From NCBI GenBank assembly GCA_963931865.1, contig OZ007506.1:10913301-10977300 (forward strand): a stretch of DNA of 64,000 nt, given 5' to 3'. Both the position numbers and the translations under genes were made by a program. Shown here piece by piece: positions 53,280-63,621 of this stretch; the first letter of the stretch is position 1, and every line of letters begins with the position of its first letter. Under the pieces are notes generated by a model. That model was not told the DNA's origin, searched no databases, and worked only from the letters and a program-made list of their open reading frames with translations. This DNA comes from Axinella damicornis (Eukaryota > Porifera > Demospongiae > Axinellida > Axinellidae).

Positions 53280-56200
53280 GTGGGAGTTTTCTTAGTCTTG
53301 TGTGGCCAGACCTAGTCTAACAAGCTGGCACTTACTTTTTCTCAAACACATGCTAACAAGCTAGCACTTCCTTTTTCTCAAGCACGTGATCGCATGAGTC
53401 AATCCGTGTTGGGGAAAATTCGATCGTGGAGCCGGGCTAGCCTGCTGGACTAGGCAGACCTAGGTGGGTTAGGCCACGCGAGACTAGGAATTGTCTCAGG
53501 ACCCGACATGGGGTTTTGACTTGGTTTTGCAAGGACCAAAGTAATCAAAATTGATGTGTAGGTGTGACTGAACACACAACTGACTAAGGTAAGGGAGGGG
53601 ATTTACAGACAGTATTGTAATTCCGGACACGGCACTTCATAGCCCTCACATTCGCTCCGTTAGCAATTCTTCCGAAGTGTGCATGCAAACCGTTAGTATC
53701 ATAGAGTCGGTAGACTCTATATGTAGGGATACAACGGACACGCAATATAAAAATCTTTCAAAATCTCTCCAAATCCTGGCCAAGAAGACTCCTAGTGTCG
53801 TGAAAAATCGTCGCGAAAGCAGCAGTGTTGTGAATAACCGTCGCGAAAGTACCGCGCCAAAAATTTGTCAAACTGCCAAAATCGGTTTTCTTCTTCTTCT
53901 TCTTCTTCTTCTTTCTTCAGACGGGCTAGTTCAAATTTGGCTGACTCCCTCACGACGGTGTTTGCACGAAACAGCAGCATTATACACTGAGCAGTGCACG
54001 ACCCCATCGCTTTTTGGCAACTTCGAAGTCTCACGAGTAGTGATGCACCGATAAGGGATTTTAACCGATATTCCGATAACCGATTATTCATGGCCGATAT
54101 AGGCCGATACCGATAACCGATCCGATATTGTAAGCTGACAATGCTAACACGTGGTTGCACCTGCTCAAGGCCCAGGAGAACACTGGCATTGTGCTCCATT
54201 TGGCTTACTTCCTGCCCACAGCCAAGGCTTCCCACTTAACCCTTTAACCACCGAATTCTTCCCACCAAGACAACACATTTTCATGCATTCAGCGCACACC
54301 ACTTTCGTAGGTACTCCTCTCCCACAGCATTCGCTCCTCAGTGGCCAAACTTGGTGGGGCCCGCACGCATGGAGAGACCCCTCTGGCAATACCGTTAATG
54401 ATATTCATGACCCCCCACAAGCCCAGCAACCGGAGGTCAAAGGTGGATGTCAGCCGGATTTATCAAAAATCCTCAGGTCAATGAATCTCATTTAAATAAA
54501 TAAAAAACGCCCAGGACAAAAAACACTGAGTTTACTGCACTGTGAGTGCTATTAATCCCAAATACCACAGGAAACCATGCTATCACAGATTAATCTTCAT
54601 AGCTTTCAGTACAACAATAATCTTGGTATAATGCATGTAGCTGCAGATGGAAATACAAGTTGACTATTCACAGTCCAAGAGCTACGTAGTTCTGTTTTTC
54701 AATTGTTTCGTCATGTTCCGGTAGATTTAGTGTGCGGTTCTTCAGTTTCAGACTGGTAGATGCTCTTGCAGTGCGCTGTTGTTGAATGAACAAAGAATGG
54801 GATTCTCGGGTTTCAGGTAGCTACGGGAGTGGTTGATGGAGGAGGCATGGCCAGTGGAATTCTTCGAACAGCGAGTCATTGTCGTCAGTGGAAGTTCTTC
54901 CAACAGCGAGTCATTGTCGTCAGTTTATAAAGACGCTGCCAAGGCTAGAGCTGCCAAGGCTATAATGTTGCTTAGTTACGACACCGAATTGCCACACCCA
55001 CCTGCTTGAACAGCCAATCAGCTGCCGATTACAGTATTCCACAATCCTGTCAGTTAGTCTGTTCTCATTGGCTGGCAACTGTGGTATTACAGAATAATAC
55101 AATTACAGAATAATTGTATAGGACTTTAGTATGGAGTGTAATATAGCTATAAGATTAGTGAATCTCCAAAGCTGTACAGTTGTTACCAAAAACTGCTCCT
55201 AGAGAGCGAAAGCTGGGGCCGTGTCCGGAAATCCCCTACTGTCCAGAATCCCCTATACTGTCCAGAAATCCCCTCCGTTACCTTACCATGACAAGTAGTG
55301 ACTATAGTGTGACAATAAACAATATAATTATAATATAGTGACCGGTAGTGCATTACCATGACTAGTGTGTAGCCTCGTGCCCAGGCCCCATCCGTATGGG
55401 GCCTGGGAACGAGGCTAGACTAGTGTGACAGTACTAGTAGTGAATTACCATGACTAGTAGTGCATTTGTGGCTACATGTACCATGACTAGTGTGACAGTG
55501 ACTATCGTCAAGAGTTCAAGAGTGTGCAACTGCCTTATGGTTTCCACTACCACCATCTTGGCAGTATGACGTAGGCAATCAGTGTGGCCTACATTAGTCA
55601 GGCAGCTTAGCAAAATCATGGGGACATTCCGAATAAAAGTGCCAAAGTTATTTCGATGATTTATTATGTCCTATCCTTTAACTTTGAGGTAGTATAGCCA
55701 CCAAATCTGAGGTATATAAATGGTGAAAGTGCAAAACCTTGTGTCTGCAAGGTGACCATTTTGCATTTGATTCTCAGTTCAAGAAAGGATTCCTGTATAT
55801 CAACCACTCAGAATGCACTCCATAATAGGAGGCTTGACAGCATATTATGGCATAACTATAACGAGTTGTACGTCAGAAGTGTATCTTTGACAAAGTAGTA
55901 ATAATTTGCACTTCTTTGCTATAAATATATATATAGGCCCACCAGATGGCCTGTTACCATGATTACTGTACCGTAGAGTACATATTAAGCGCCCAAGGTT
56001 TGGGGACATTAGAACGCCACTGAACAGGGGGGTGGGCGCTAGATGCATACTCAGACTACTTAGGCATGTAGCATCCTAGTCTCATACCCAGACCCTCTCA
56101 GAAGGAGGGTCTGGGAATGAGACTAGTAGCATCCGCCTACCCATTCAGCTCTGTATAAACTACAAGCGCTGCGGTAATCTGTGAATATCAATGACTGGCT

Positions 56201-59200
56201 AGGCTATGTCCATTTTTCACGCAAGGAAATTGATCGTGCGTTGTTGCGAAGTCCTTGAGAAGAAATGCTCGACAGAGAAAGCACGCAGTAGTTCATACTT
56301 CACTGTAAATCGGCCTTTTTGAATGCACAACCTCGCCCAGAGGTTAAGAAATGCTGCTCAAAACTTTTTGTGATGGGTGGGCCCTTACTACACTACTTTT
56401 GGACCCTGTGCAGTAACTTTTGCGTGAAGAGGGGGGTTGGCGCTTGATACGTGGTTGGCGCTTGATACGTACTCTACAGTAATCAGTGTGGTAGATATGG
56501 ATATTTCGTAGATCTAAAATGAGATGAATAGCATGATAATTGCTGAGCACTGAAGCCCCACACTAGCGTGACTTCATTGCGCAGTACGTGTGTATCTAAC
56601 TGTTTGATGTTTGATGGATCTTGCAAATTTTAAATCAGCAAATTTCACTTGCACGTGCACAATAATATTCAAATTCGACGAACCGAGCTACCCGCAAGGA
56701 TAATTTATTAAAACTAAACGTGGATTGGAAACATGTACCTACATGTACCACCATGGCCGAGGTGACGTTGCTCAGTGCTAGACTGCTTCAGCTAGCTAGC
56801 TATAAACGCTAACCTGACTCACAGTTGCTGTGATGTGCACGAGTAAGAGTGCCATAATTTCTGTGCTCATTGCCCGGCCGGTCACATTCTGATGACAATC
56901 ATGTGAATGCAACTGCTCCTTGCATGTCCTGCACACGCATGTACTTCACTCATCAGGCACGCCCTCCAATGTCCTGCATTCCACTAGTTTAAAGCTTAAT
57001 GGCAGTAGTATATATCTGTGCACTCCAGTGTGGCTTCTCAAGTGAGTTGTCTTGCATATACATAGTAGTTCTCGGGTATCTTTCAGGGGGGGGGGGGGGG
57101 GGGGGGGGAGCAAAGCCTGCACTTGACTAGTTCACTGCAGGCTTTAGAGGCCAGCGGTATATGCTCCGTCGGGAGGCCATGACTGGCTGTGAGTTCGCTT
57201 GTCGTCCATACCTCAGCCCGGTAGGCAACATTTTATTATGAGTGCTGCAATAGCTTTGTGTGGCAGAACAACACTATCCATGCCTCAATGACTAGTGTGA
57301 CAGTAGAACCCTTACATGGGGGCTTTAATCCATCTAGCCCTCTATCCATTAACACTGCCCTTAGTTGGCTTGTTTAAGTGCGTGGGTTAAAGCTGCTGGA
57401 GTTTCCCAAGGGTGCTTAAAGTCCGAATGGGATGTAAGCCACCTGATGTCTACATAGGCTATGTAAACACTGTAGAGCATACAGATTCTGCTTCACCACT
57501 GATTGCCTACATCATACTGCCAGAGACGTAGTCTCGTGCCCAGCCCCGTCTACACGCGCCCTGCGGAGAGGATCTGGTCTTTTAGTGCGATTTCTAACAC
57601 CTTTCCCATCTGGAATTTGAGATGGCCAATGAAATTGAAGAGCGCACACGTAATTTACTACTTTTTGTCATGGATTACGTCACCGATCGATTGAGGAGTC
57701 AAAAACAGATCAGTTTAAACAGCTCGTAACTCAGCCATCTCCAACTTAGAAAAACAATGGTTTACGGCAATATCACGCCCTTCTGTTAGCAGCCAATGTT
57801 TTGGGGGTTAGGGGACGTCGCTGACTGCTTGAAGGTAGGGTTACACGACAAATAGTACAGAAAGGAGCGTTTATCTTATAATCTTAGCGCAATCAGCACT
57901 TCAATTGCATCTACGCTGGACACGCCTCTGTGACAAGAAATGTAACTCAAACGACCAGACGTTCTCTGCCGGTGGGCGTGGATGTCTGGAATTCAGACTA
58001 CCAGAGATGGTGGTAGTGGAAACCATATGGCAGTTGCACACTCTTGTCACATGGAGTCACACTAGTCATGGGAGTCACTACTGTCACACTAGTCTCGTGC
58101 CCAGACCCTCTCAGAAGCCGTATTGAGGGTCTGGGAACGAGACTACTGTCACACTAGTCATGGGTGTCACACTAGTAGGGCCTGAACAATTAGTTGAATT
58201 AGTCGACTAGTCGACTGAACAAAGGTTGTTGACTACATTTCTTGCATGTCAACTAGTCGAGAGGGCCATCCTTACTCCATAGCATGTAGAGATGCTAGTG
58301 TGTTTGAACAAAATAGTCTGTGATTGGAGTGAAGTGATTTGTGCTGTGTACAGCCAGTGATGACATTCTGTCCCAGTGATGACATTCTGTCCCAGTGATG
58401 ACATTCTGTCCCAGTGATGACATTCTGTCCCAGTGATGACATTCTGTCCCAGTGATGACATTCTGTCATTTCTCAGTTGGTACTCAATTAGTCGACTAGT
58501 CGTGCAAACTACAAACCAATTAGTCGACTAGAGAAATTCACTAGTCGTTCGAGCCCTACACACTAGTCATGGGTGTCACACTAGTCATGGGAGTCACTAC
58601 TGTCACACTAGTCATGGGAGTCACTACTGTCACACTAGTCATGGGTGTCACACTAGTCATGGGAGTCACTACTGTCACACTAGTCATGGGTGTCACACTA
58701 GTCATGGGAGTCACTACTGTCACACTAGTCATGGGTGTCACACTAGTCATGGGAGTCACTACTGTCACACTAGTCACTACTGTCAGACTAGTCATAACAT
58801 TGTGGGGCGAGCCTGAGCTAGTGCATGCATATGCAGCATCCATATCACTGTCATTCAAATGTAACTCAACCTTTGGCTGTAGAATTCCAGCACAAGAACT
58901 GTGTGGACAAGTGCTTTATGTATATATGCGGCACAAGCAGACTAGTATGACAGTAGTGACTATAGTGACAGCTATAGCGCTATTAGTGACTCCATAATTA
59001 TCATGACAGCAGTGACTACAGTGACTATTGTGACAGTAGTGACTACAGTGACCATTGACTAGTGTGATAGTAATGACTACTGTGACAGTAGTGACTAGTG
59101 TGACAGTGTCACTACTGTCACGCTAGTCACGGGAAAACTTGTGCATCACAGTAGTACTGTGACTATGTGACTGTACACCTACATGTTATCCGTATGTTCA

Positions 59201-60550
59201 GTAACACCAGCACATTTGAATATACCTGCACATTTGATGAGATAACATTATTCATAGCGGAAGCGGTACATGTAACCTTGTTACAAATTCAATTAACCCT
59301 AGACTAATGAGACCTTATACTTTGGGTCAGAAGGGAAATTGTTTTTCACATGTTTTGACTTGTTGCACGGATAGCCTGCAGGTGTATTTTGCAGGGCGGC
59401 ATGAAAAGAAATCACGAAATTTGGGCACGAAACGAAGATTATGCATGCCTAGAGCACGCTCTTCTTGGATGATCCGGTAAGTTTTTGTGCAGATAGCTAA
59501 AAATATACACAGATCACCGAATATCTCTTCATCACGACCTAGCTAATACTGCATAGTAGTGCCAGAGGGTTCACTGTTCTGCTATCCCTACATCTCCAAA
59601 CATTTGTTTTTTATAATTGCTTGCTCAACCACTTCCCCCTTGTTCGCCTATGTCAGTAATCTGGCGCCGAACAGCTCTCTGTGCAGAGCTGCTGCTCCTC
59701 GATTGCATCGATCCGCTTCAACTGCATGCTGCTCCCCGTTTGCGTCCGCTTCAGCTGCTGCTCTCCGATTGTGTCCGCTTCAGCTGCTGCTCCCTGATTA
59801 CATCCGCTTCAACTGCTCCCCAATTGCGTCCACTTCAGCTGCTCTCCCCGATTGCGTCCGCTTCAACTGGTGCTCCCCGATTGCATCTGCTTGTGATTCC
59901 AGCCCATGCCCAATGTTCTCGAAGATTCCCTGGTGGAGTTCGAGGTTCAGTAAATTGAAGTACGAAGGTCGCGCATCACTAGTCTAGTCCCGCCCCACGA
60001 ACATCCCACTTCCGTCACACACAGACACACAGACACACAGACACACATTAAAATCTCAGCTCAGCTACTCCCCCCTCGTTCGCCTATCGTGAGTAATCCA
60101 GCCGCCAGACAGCTCTCTGTGCAGAGCTGCTGCTCCCCGATTGCGTCCACTTCAGCTGCTGCTCGCTGCTTGCGTCCACTTCGAATCCGCTGCTGCTCCC
60201 TGGCCCGATTGCATCCGCTTCATCTGCTGCTTCCCGTTTGCGTCCGCTTCCAGCTGCAGCTCCCCGATTGCGCCCGGTTCAGCTGCTGCTGCATGCTCAC
60301 CGCTTGCGTCCGCTTCAGCCGCTGCTCCCGATCGTGTCCGCTTCGGCTGCTGCTCCCCGATTGCGTCTGCTTCTACTGCTGCTCCCCGATTGTGTCCGCT
60401 TCTACTGCTGCTCCCCGCATCTGCTTGCAGCCCCAGCTGGATTCCAGCCCAATGTTCTTGAACATTCTTCGCAGAGTTCGAGGTTCAGTAAATAAATTAA
60501 AGTACGAAGGTCGCACGTCACTATAGTCTAGTCCCGCCCCACTTCTGTCA

Positions 60551-60607
<57 letters not shown>

Positions 60608-62294
60608 CAAGACACACGTTAAAATCTTAATGTATTGATGTATTAATGTAGCCTCATTGTCAGGTCGTATGTGTAGGTTATATCCCTGGCCAGCGGGATA
60701 TAAGACCTGTTATATCCCGCGGGAGAGGTCAGTGCTTGAGTGGAGCCGAGGAAATGCCGAGGGCGAAGCCCGAGGCACTTCCGAGGCAGAACGAAAGCAC
60801 TGGCCTCTCTGAAGAGATGTAACGGGTCTTACAGGCACCCTAGGCACTACTGGGTCTTACTTCTAGGCACTACTGTTGTCATGTGACACAGATTGGTTCT
60901 GCCAACTCCCTGACAGTGGAAGTAACAGTTTTAATTAACTCATGGAAGTTGCCAGGCCATTTCTCCTATGGCATGGGAACGAGGCTCCATTATATGCTGC
61001 TGCAATGCTGTAGACTCTACCGTCCATGTCCCCCTTCCCACCCTACCGTCCAAGTCCCCCTTCCCACCCTATACCTATAGGCACTACATAATTGAGTTCT
61101 GGCTTAATTGTAACCTGTAAGCACAGCAAATAGGAGTACATTATGGTATGTCACCCTCTATCCAGGGTACCACATATGATGTTGGTGACATTGTGTCGGT
61201 GTTGGACAGGGATGGAGGTGTGTACTACGCCATCATGAGGGGCTTCCTACAAGACCAGTATGCTGTCAAGTATGCCACACTCACTTGGCTGCTACCTACA
61301 CGGCCCAATCCCATGTACTTTGACCCCTCCTTCTTCGTCATTGGTAAGTTCACTAATATAATTACCGTACTCTCACGAAAGAGTGCCCATGGGTGGTGCA
61401 CCTTCTCACAAATGCGCTCCATCATCTGTCACACGAGGCACGAGGCTAGCGCAAGGGTGGGCGCTCATTCAAGTAAACTCCCCCCCCCCCCCCCCCCCCC
61501 CCCAAGTGCCGACGTGCGATATTGCAGGATAGCATCCAGATTAGGGATGCTGTGTTAGTCGTGGCGCCAATTTACTGCCACCTACTCAATTTACCTTCTT
61601 GCACCCTACACATGCTACCAGATGAAGTTGTTGAGCTTGTGTGTGTGTGAGAGAGAGACAGAGAGGAGAGACTGTGTGAAGAATGTGCAGCTTACTAGAT
61701 GCCATAAAGGGTAGCGTCGTTCCCAAGGCATTCCCACTGCCAGTAGTTGATTGCCCGGTCATTATGCAAATACGGTGCAGTATTTGCAATTTTGCATATT
61801 AGTGGTGGGAATGGTCTGGGAGCTACATGTAGGTTACATGGTGCACTGGCCAGTTTGAGGAATGGCCACTTGCTTGTAGGACAAACTCACCTTTAGAATT
61901 GTGCCCCAGTTCTCACTCTGTGGACTCTGATTGCATCCGACAACTTTTACTTGCAGGTAGCTTTTTACAAGGCTGCCCGAAATAATATAGGCAGCTAGTT
62001 TGATCAAACCTGTTAATTTTGATGTTGTTTATTGGGCTTGTAATTACCCCTGTAAGTTACCCCTTGTGCAATCTATAAGACTGTACCACCAGCAGAGTCC
62101 ACACTCTATGCATGATCGCAAATATTTGATTCATACATGTCCCTTGTTCCCTAGGTCCTGACGAGGATAGTCCACAGCCAATGGAAGTCCTCGAGTTTGT
62201 CTGCCACTCTCCTCGGTCACTACACTTCCAGGCCTCTTACTTACATGACCTAGAACAGGCAGAGCAGTGGAAGGGAAGCCAGCGAACACACTAG
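52866..62294 (+). CDS. GATAD1: GATAD1, GATA zinc finger domain-containing protein 1 (3 exons)
   Basis: Nuclear zinc-finger protein that associates with chromatin complexes at H3K4me3 marks. Exons 52866-53279, 61166-61343 and 62155-62294 join in frame to 243 residues plus stop; human GATAD1 is 269. The finger is in exon 1 and the BAH-like C-terminal region (GDIVSVLDRDGGVYYAIMRG, FLQDQYAVKYATLTWLLP, then EVLEFVCHSP) is in exons 2-3. All three exons are intact. A 7.9-kb first intron of repeats separates the finger from the rest. The gene converges with ESD, whose stop lies 191 bp away. Confidence 0.95.
53697..54035 (+). repeat. Dispersed repeat, family C (copy)
   Basis: It begins with the short hairpin ATAGAGTCGGTAGACTCTAT and runs through AAGAAGACTCCTAGTGTCG and a CTT-rich tract to GAGCAGTGCACGACCCCATC. 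It is the most complete copy of the family in the window. Open frames mirror those at 2216-2599. Confidence 0.65.
54238..54500 (+). mobile_element. Truncated family-D element
   Basis: TTAACCCTTTAACCACCGAA start, then the same VGTPLPQHSLLSGQTWW-coding segment as at 36290-37260 in opposite orientation. It breaks off inside the repeat. Confidence 0.65.
55370..55417. mobile_element. 48-bp MITE, TAGCCTCGT family
   Basis: TAGCCTCGTGCCCAGGCCCC is followed almost directly by its complement GGGGCCTGGGAACGAGGCTA. GACTAGTGTG flanks both ends (55360-55369 and 55418-55427). Confidence 0.85.
55969..56481. mobile_element. 513-bp DNA element, TACCGTAGAGTAC family
   Basis: The ends TACCGTAGAGTACATATTAA and GCTTGATACGTACTCTACAGTA are inverted and match the ends of 40163-41779. 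Internal sequence around GGCCTTTTTGAATGCACAAC is also shared. A 49-bp MITE has inserted at 56077. Confidence 0.75.
56077..56125. mobile_element. 49-bp MITE with perfect 9-bp target duplication
   Basis: TAGTCTCATACCCAGACCCT is followed by its complement AGGGTCTGGGAATGAGACTA around CTCAGAAGG. The direct repeat GTAGCATCC lies at 56068-56076 and 56126-56134. It is inserted in the 513-bp element. Confidence 0.9.
57087..57107. repeat. Poly-G run
   Basis: About 21 consecutive G bases. Nothing coding is nearby. Confidence 0.9.
58090..58145. mobile_element. 56-bp MITE with perfect 9-bp target duplication
   Basis: TAGTCTCGTGCCCAGACCCT faces its complement GGGTCTGGGAACGAGACTA. CTGTCACAC lies on both sides (58081-58089 and 58146-58154). 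It is inserted in the ACTAGTCATGGG minisatellite. Confidence 0.9.
58140..58800. repeat. ACTAGTCATGGGWGTCAC minisatellite (split by an insertion)
   Basis: Units of about 18-27 bp, TGTCACACTAGTCATGGG plus WGTCAC or TAC, repeat from about 58065 to 58795, with the 383-bp insertion at 58176-58558 in between. Degenerate inverted forms (GACTAGTGTGACAGTAGTGA) occur at 55430-55500 and 58930-59115. The open frames (MGVTTVTLV repeats) are artefacts. Confidence 0.85.
58176..58558. mobile_element. hAT-like MITE with 8-bp target duplication and internal 19-bp minisatellite
   Basis: The ends TAGGGCCTGAACAA and TCGTTCGAGCCCTA are inverted. CACACTAG lies on both sides (58168-58175 and 58559-58566). The core holds six head-to-tail units of CAGTGATGACATTCTGTCC (about 58354-58468). 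It lacks coding capacity. Confidence 0.85.
59600..60640. repeat. Two tandem family-G elements with CAGCTGCTGCTCC minisatellite
   Basis: Two consecutive elements (59600-60055 and 60060-60640) each start with CTTCCCCCTTGTTCGCCTAT-like sequence, contain 5-11 units of the ~29-bp repeat, then GAGGTTCAGTAAAT, CTAGTCCCGCCCCAC and a CACACA tail (60545-60602 in the second). Open frames rich in Ala, Ser, Leu and Cys are repeat-coded. Confidence 0.8.
60680..60840. mobile_element. Imperfect foldback near the end of GATAD1 intron 1
   Basis: GGTCAGTGCTTGAGTGGAGC / GAACGAAAGCACTGGCCTC and CCGAGGAAATGCCGAGG / CCTCGGCATTTCC-type halves are inverted around GGGCGAAGCCCGAGG. No coding capacity. Confidence 0.5.
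61166..61343 (+). CDS. GATAD1: GATAD1 exon 2
   Basis: Residues 139-198 (GTTYDVGDIVSVLDRDGGVY, then WLLPTRPNPMYFDPSFFVIG). The acceptor is ATCCAG and the donor GTAAGT. The Gly codon is split G/GT with exon 3. Confidence 0.95.
61344..62154. other. GATAD1 intron 2
   Basis: An 811-bp intron with a poly-C run (61481-61503) and a CTTGTGTGTGTGAGAGAGAG simple stretch (61634-61675). No element is recognised. Confidence 0.6.
62155..62294 (+). CDS. GATAD1: GATAD1 exon 3 (stop)
   Basis: PDEDSPQPMEVLEFVCHSPR, matching the family's ...YLEFVCHAPSEY end, then a short divergent tail. TAG at 62292-62294. The acceptor is CCCTAG. Confidence 0.93.
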
Positions 62295-62485
62295 CCTCCA
62301 GTCGACCCATATCATCACCTAGCTATATACTATTGCTTTTCCTGGCTCCTGTTGAGGACAACTACACACATGTATAGGCAACTGAATCACCCCCCCCCCC
62401 TTCCTCTTTCTGTACTCTGAAAAACAATCATGTCACACATCACAAATTTCAATTACATAAGGTTGTCAAACTGTTCACAAGGAAG
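62295..62485. other. Convergent GATAD1/ESD 3' spacer
   Basis: 191 bp between the stop codons of two genes on opposite strands, so the 3' UTRs probably overlap. It contains a C-run at about 62391-62400. No clear AATAAA is seen on either strand. Confidence 0.6.
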
Positions 62486-63349
62486 CTACACATTCAACAC
62501 ATCTGCATGGTGTTTGACATGGTCGCCAATGAAAGTGGACACGAAGTAGTAACTATGATCGTACCCTTCCTGCATTCGAAGTACAACTGGCAGTTTTCGC
62601 TCACGGCAACTCTCTACAAAATTCCCTGGCAGCAGTTGGCCTGGTTCAAGAAAACCATCCTCTTTGCCCTGATCTATGAGGATGTAGGAGAATGGTGGGC
62701 CACTATAGCACTTGACAAGTTCTGTGGCATCCCAGTTCTTCCAGCTTTCTTGGTTTGATCCAAGGTATCCTGAGAATGCTTTCTGACCCCATTGACAGTT
62801 GACTGGGTTGCAGATTGGAGCAAATGCAGACACAGACTTGTACATGGTTGGGTTTTTCAGAGCACATATTAGAGCTCCATGACCACCCATGCTGTGCCCG
62901 GAAATGCCCCGTTTCTCAGGAATGACCGGAAAATTACTGGACACGAGTGAGGGGAGTTCCGTAGTGATGTACGAATACATGTTGTAGTTCGTCTTCCATT
63001 TTTCCTCCGTCGCGTCCACATAAAATCCAGCTCCAGTTCCAAAGTCCCACGAATCGTCTTCTCCCTCAATGTTGCACCCCCTGGGACTGGTATCTGGAGC
63101 TACAATAGCTAACCCGTGCTCGGAAGCGTATCTCTGTGCACCTGCCTTCGATATAAAATTTTGTTCTGTGCACGTTAGTCCAGATAACCAGTACAACACA
63201 GGGACCTGGCCAGATTCTGCCCGCGGTGGAAGATAGACGCCGAACTTCATGGCACACTTCAGCACCTCGCTCTGGTGCTCGAATACGCGCTGGAAGCCGC
63301 CGAAACACTTCGCGCTGGACACGAGCTTCAGTGCAGCCATTTCCGACAT
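62486..63349 (-). CDS. ESD: S-formylglutathione hydrolase (esterase D)
   Basis: Cytosolic serine hydrolase that splits S-formylglutathione to formate and glutathione, the second step of glutathione-dependent formaldehyde detoxification. The single-exon frame gives 287 residues (human 282) with unbroken similarity. Landmarks are [42 protein letters not shown] and [31 protein letters not shown] contains nucleophile Ser153. The triad is completed by Asp231 in DQGKEDGFL and His265 in EGYDHSYYF. Either Met1 or Met4 could start; Met4 aligns best with relatives. The gene is head to head with RPLP0. Confidence 0.97.
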   Translation of the reverse strand: MSEMAALKLVSSAKCFGGFQRVFEHQSEVLKCAMKFGVYLPPRAESGQVPVLYWLSGLTCTEQNFISKAGAQRYASEHGLAIVAPDTSPRGCNIEGEDDSWDFGTGAGFYVDATEEKWKTNYNMYSYITTELPSLVSSNFPVIPEKRGISGHSMGGHGALICALKNPTMYKSVSAFAPICNPVNCQWGQKAFSGYLGSNQESWKNWDATELVKCYSGPPFSYILIDQGKEDGFLEPGQLLPGNFVESCRERKLPVVLRMQEGYDHSYYFVSTFIGDHVKHHADVLNV

Positions 63350-63450
63350 AATTAAGTAGCTACTGACGCATGCGCAGATGTTTTAGAATAAAAGCGAGCA
63401 CGTGGCCAACAGACCGCTTGTGCAGTCTTCCATCTTCCCTGATCTTTATT
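63350..63450. promoter_or_regulatory. Divergent promoter of ESD and RPLP0
   Basis: It contains an NRF-1-like palindrome GACGCATGCGCAG (63365-63377) and an E-box CACGTG (63399-63404). Downstream, the pyrimidine-rich TCTTCCATCTTCCCTG (63426-63441) looks like the start of a TOP-type 5' UTR expected for a ribosomal protein mRNA. Start sites are inferred, not mapped. Confidence 0.6.
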
Positions 63451-63523
63451 GTAAGTTTTGAACTTCTTTATGTACGTCGATTAGATCCATTGACTCTCTA
63501 TTGTATGGTTCTTCTTTCTTCAG
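63451..63523 (+). other. RPLP0: Probable 5'-UTR intron of RPLP0
   Basis: Donor TTATT/GTAAGT at 63451 and acceptor TTCTTTCTTCAG ending 63523 enclose 73 nt before the start codon, an arrangement common in ribosomal protein genes. Confidence 0.6.
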
Positions 63524-63567
63524 GTATCTTTAAACCCGTAGTGGCAATCCTTGTCTCACATTTCAAG

Positions 63568-63621
63568 ATGGGCAGGGAAGATAGGGCATCATGGAAGAGC
63601 AGATACTTCGTCAGACTTCTG
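63568..63621 (+). CDS. RPLP0: 60S acidic ribosomal protein P0, first coding exon
   Basis: Eighteen codons, MGREDRASWKSRYFVRLL, match the invariant N terminus of P0, the scaffold of the ribosomal stalk that binds P1/P2 and the GTPase centre. The donor GTGGGT follows in phase 0. The next exon (LLDEYPKCF-type) was not found before the right edge, so the gene is partial. The ATG context is TTTCAAGATGG. Confidence 0.88.

Larger units (their letters stand above)
53280..61165. other. GATAD1 intron 1
   Basis: A 7.9-kb intron. In order it holds a TAGTCTTGTG MITE pair (53292-53488), family-C repeat (53697-54035), truncated family-D element (54238-54500), ultra-short MITEs (55370-55417, 56077-56125, 58090-58145), a 513-bp TIR element (55969-56481), family J (56565-57000), ACTAGTCATGGG minisatellites with a hAT-like insertion (58140-58800), two family-G elements (59600-60640) and an imperfect foldback (60680-60840). 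No gene is supported. Confidence 0.7.

Noticed and set aside
59559..60526. Several 110-145 codon frames rich in Ala, Ser, Cys and Leu
   Set aside because: All are translations of the family-G minisatellite in different frames.
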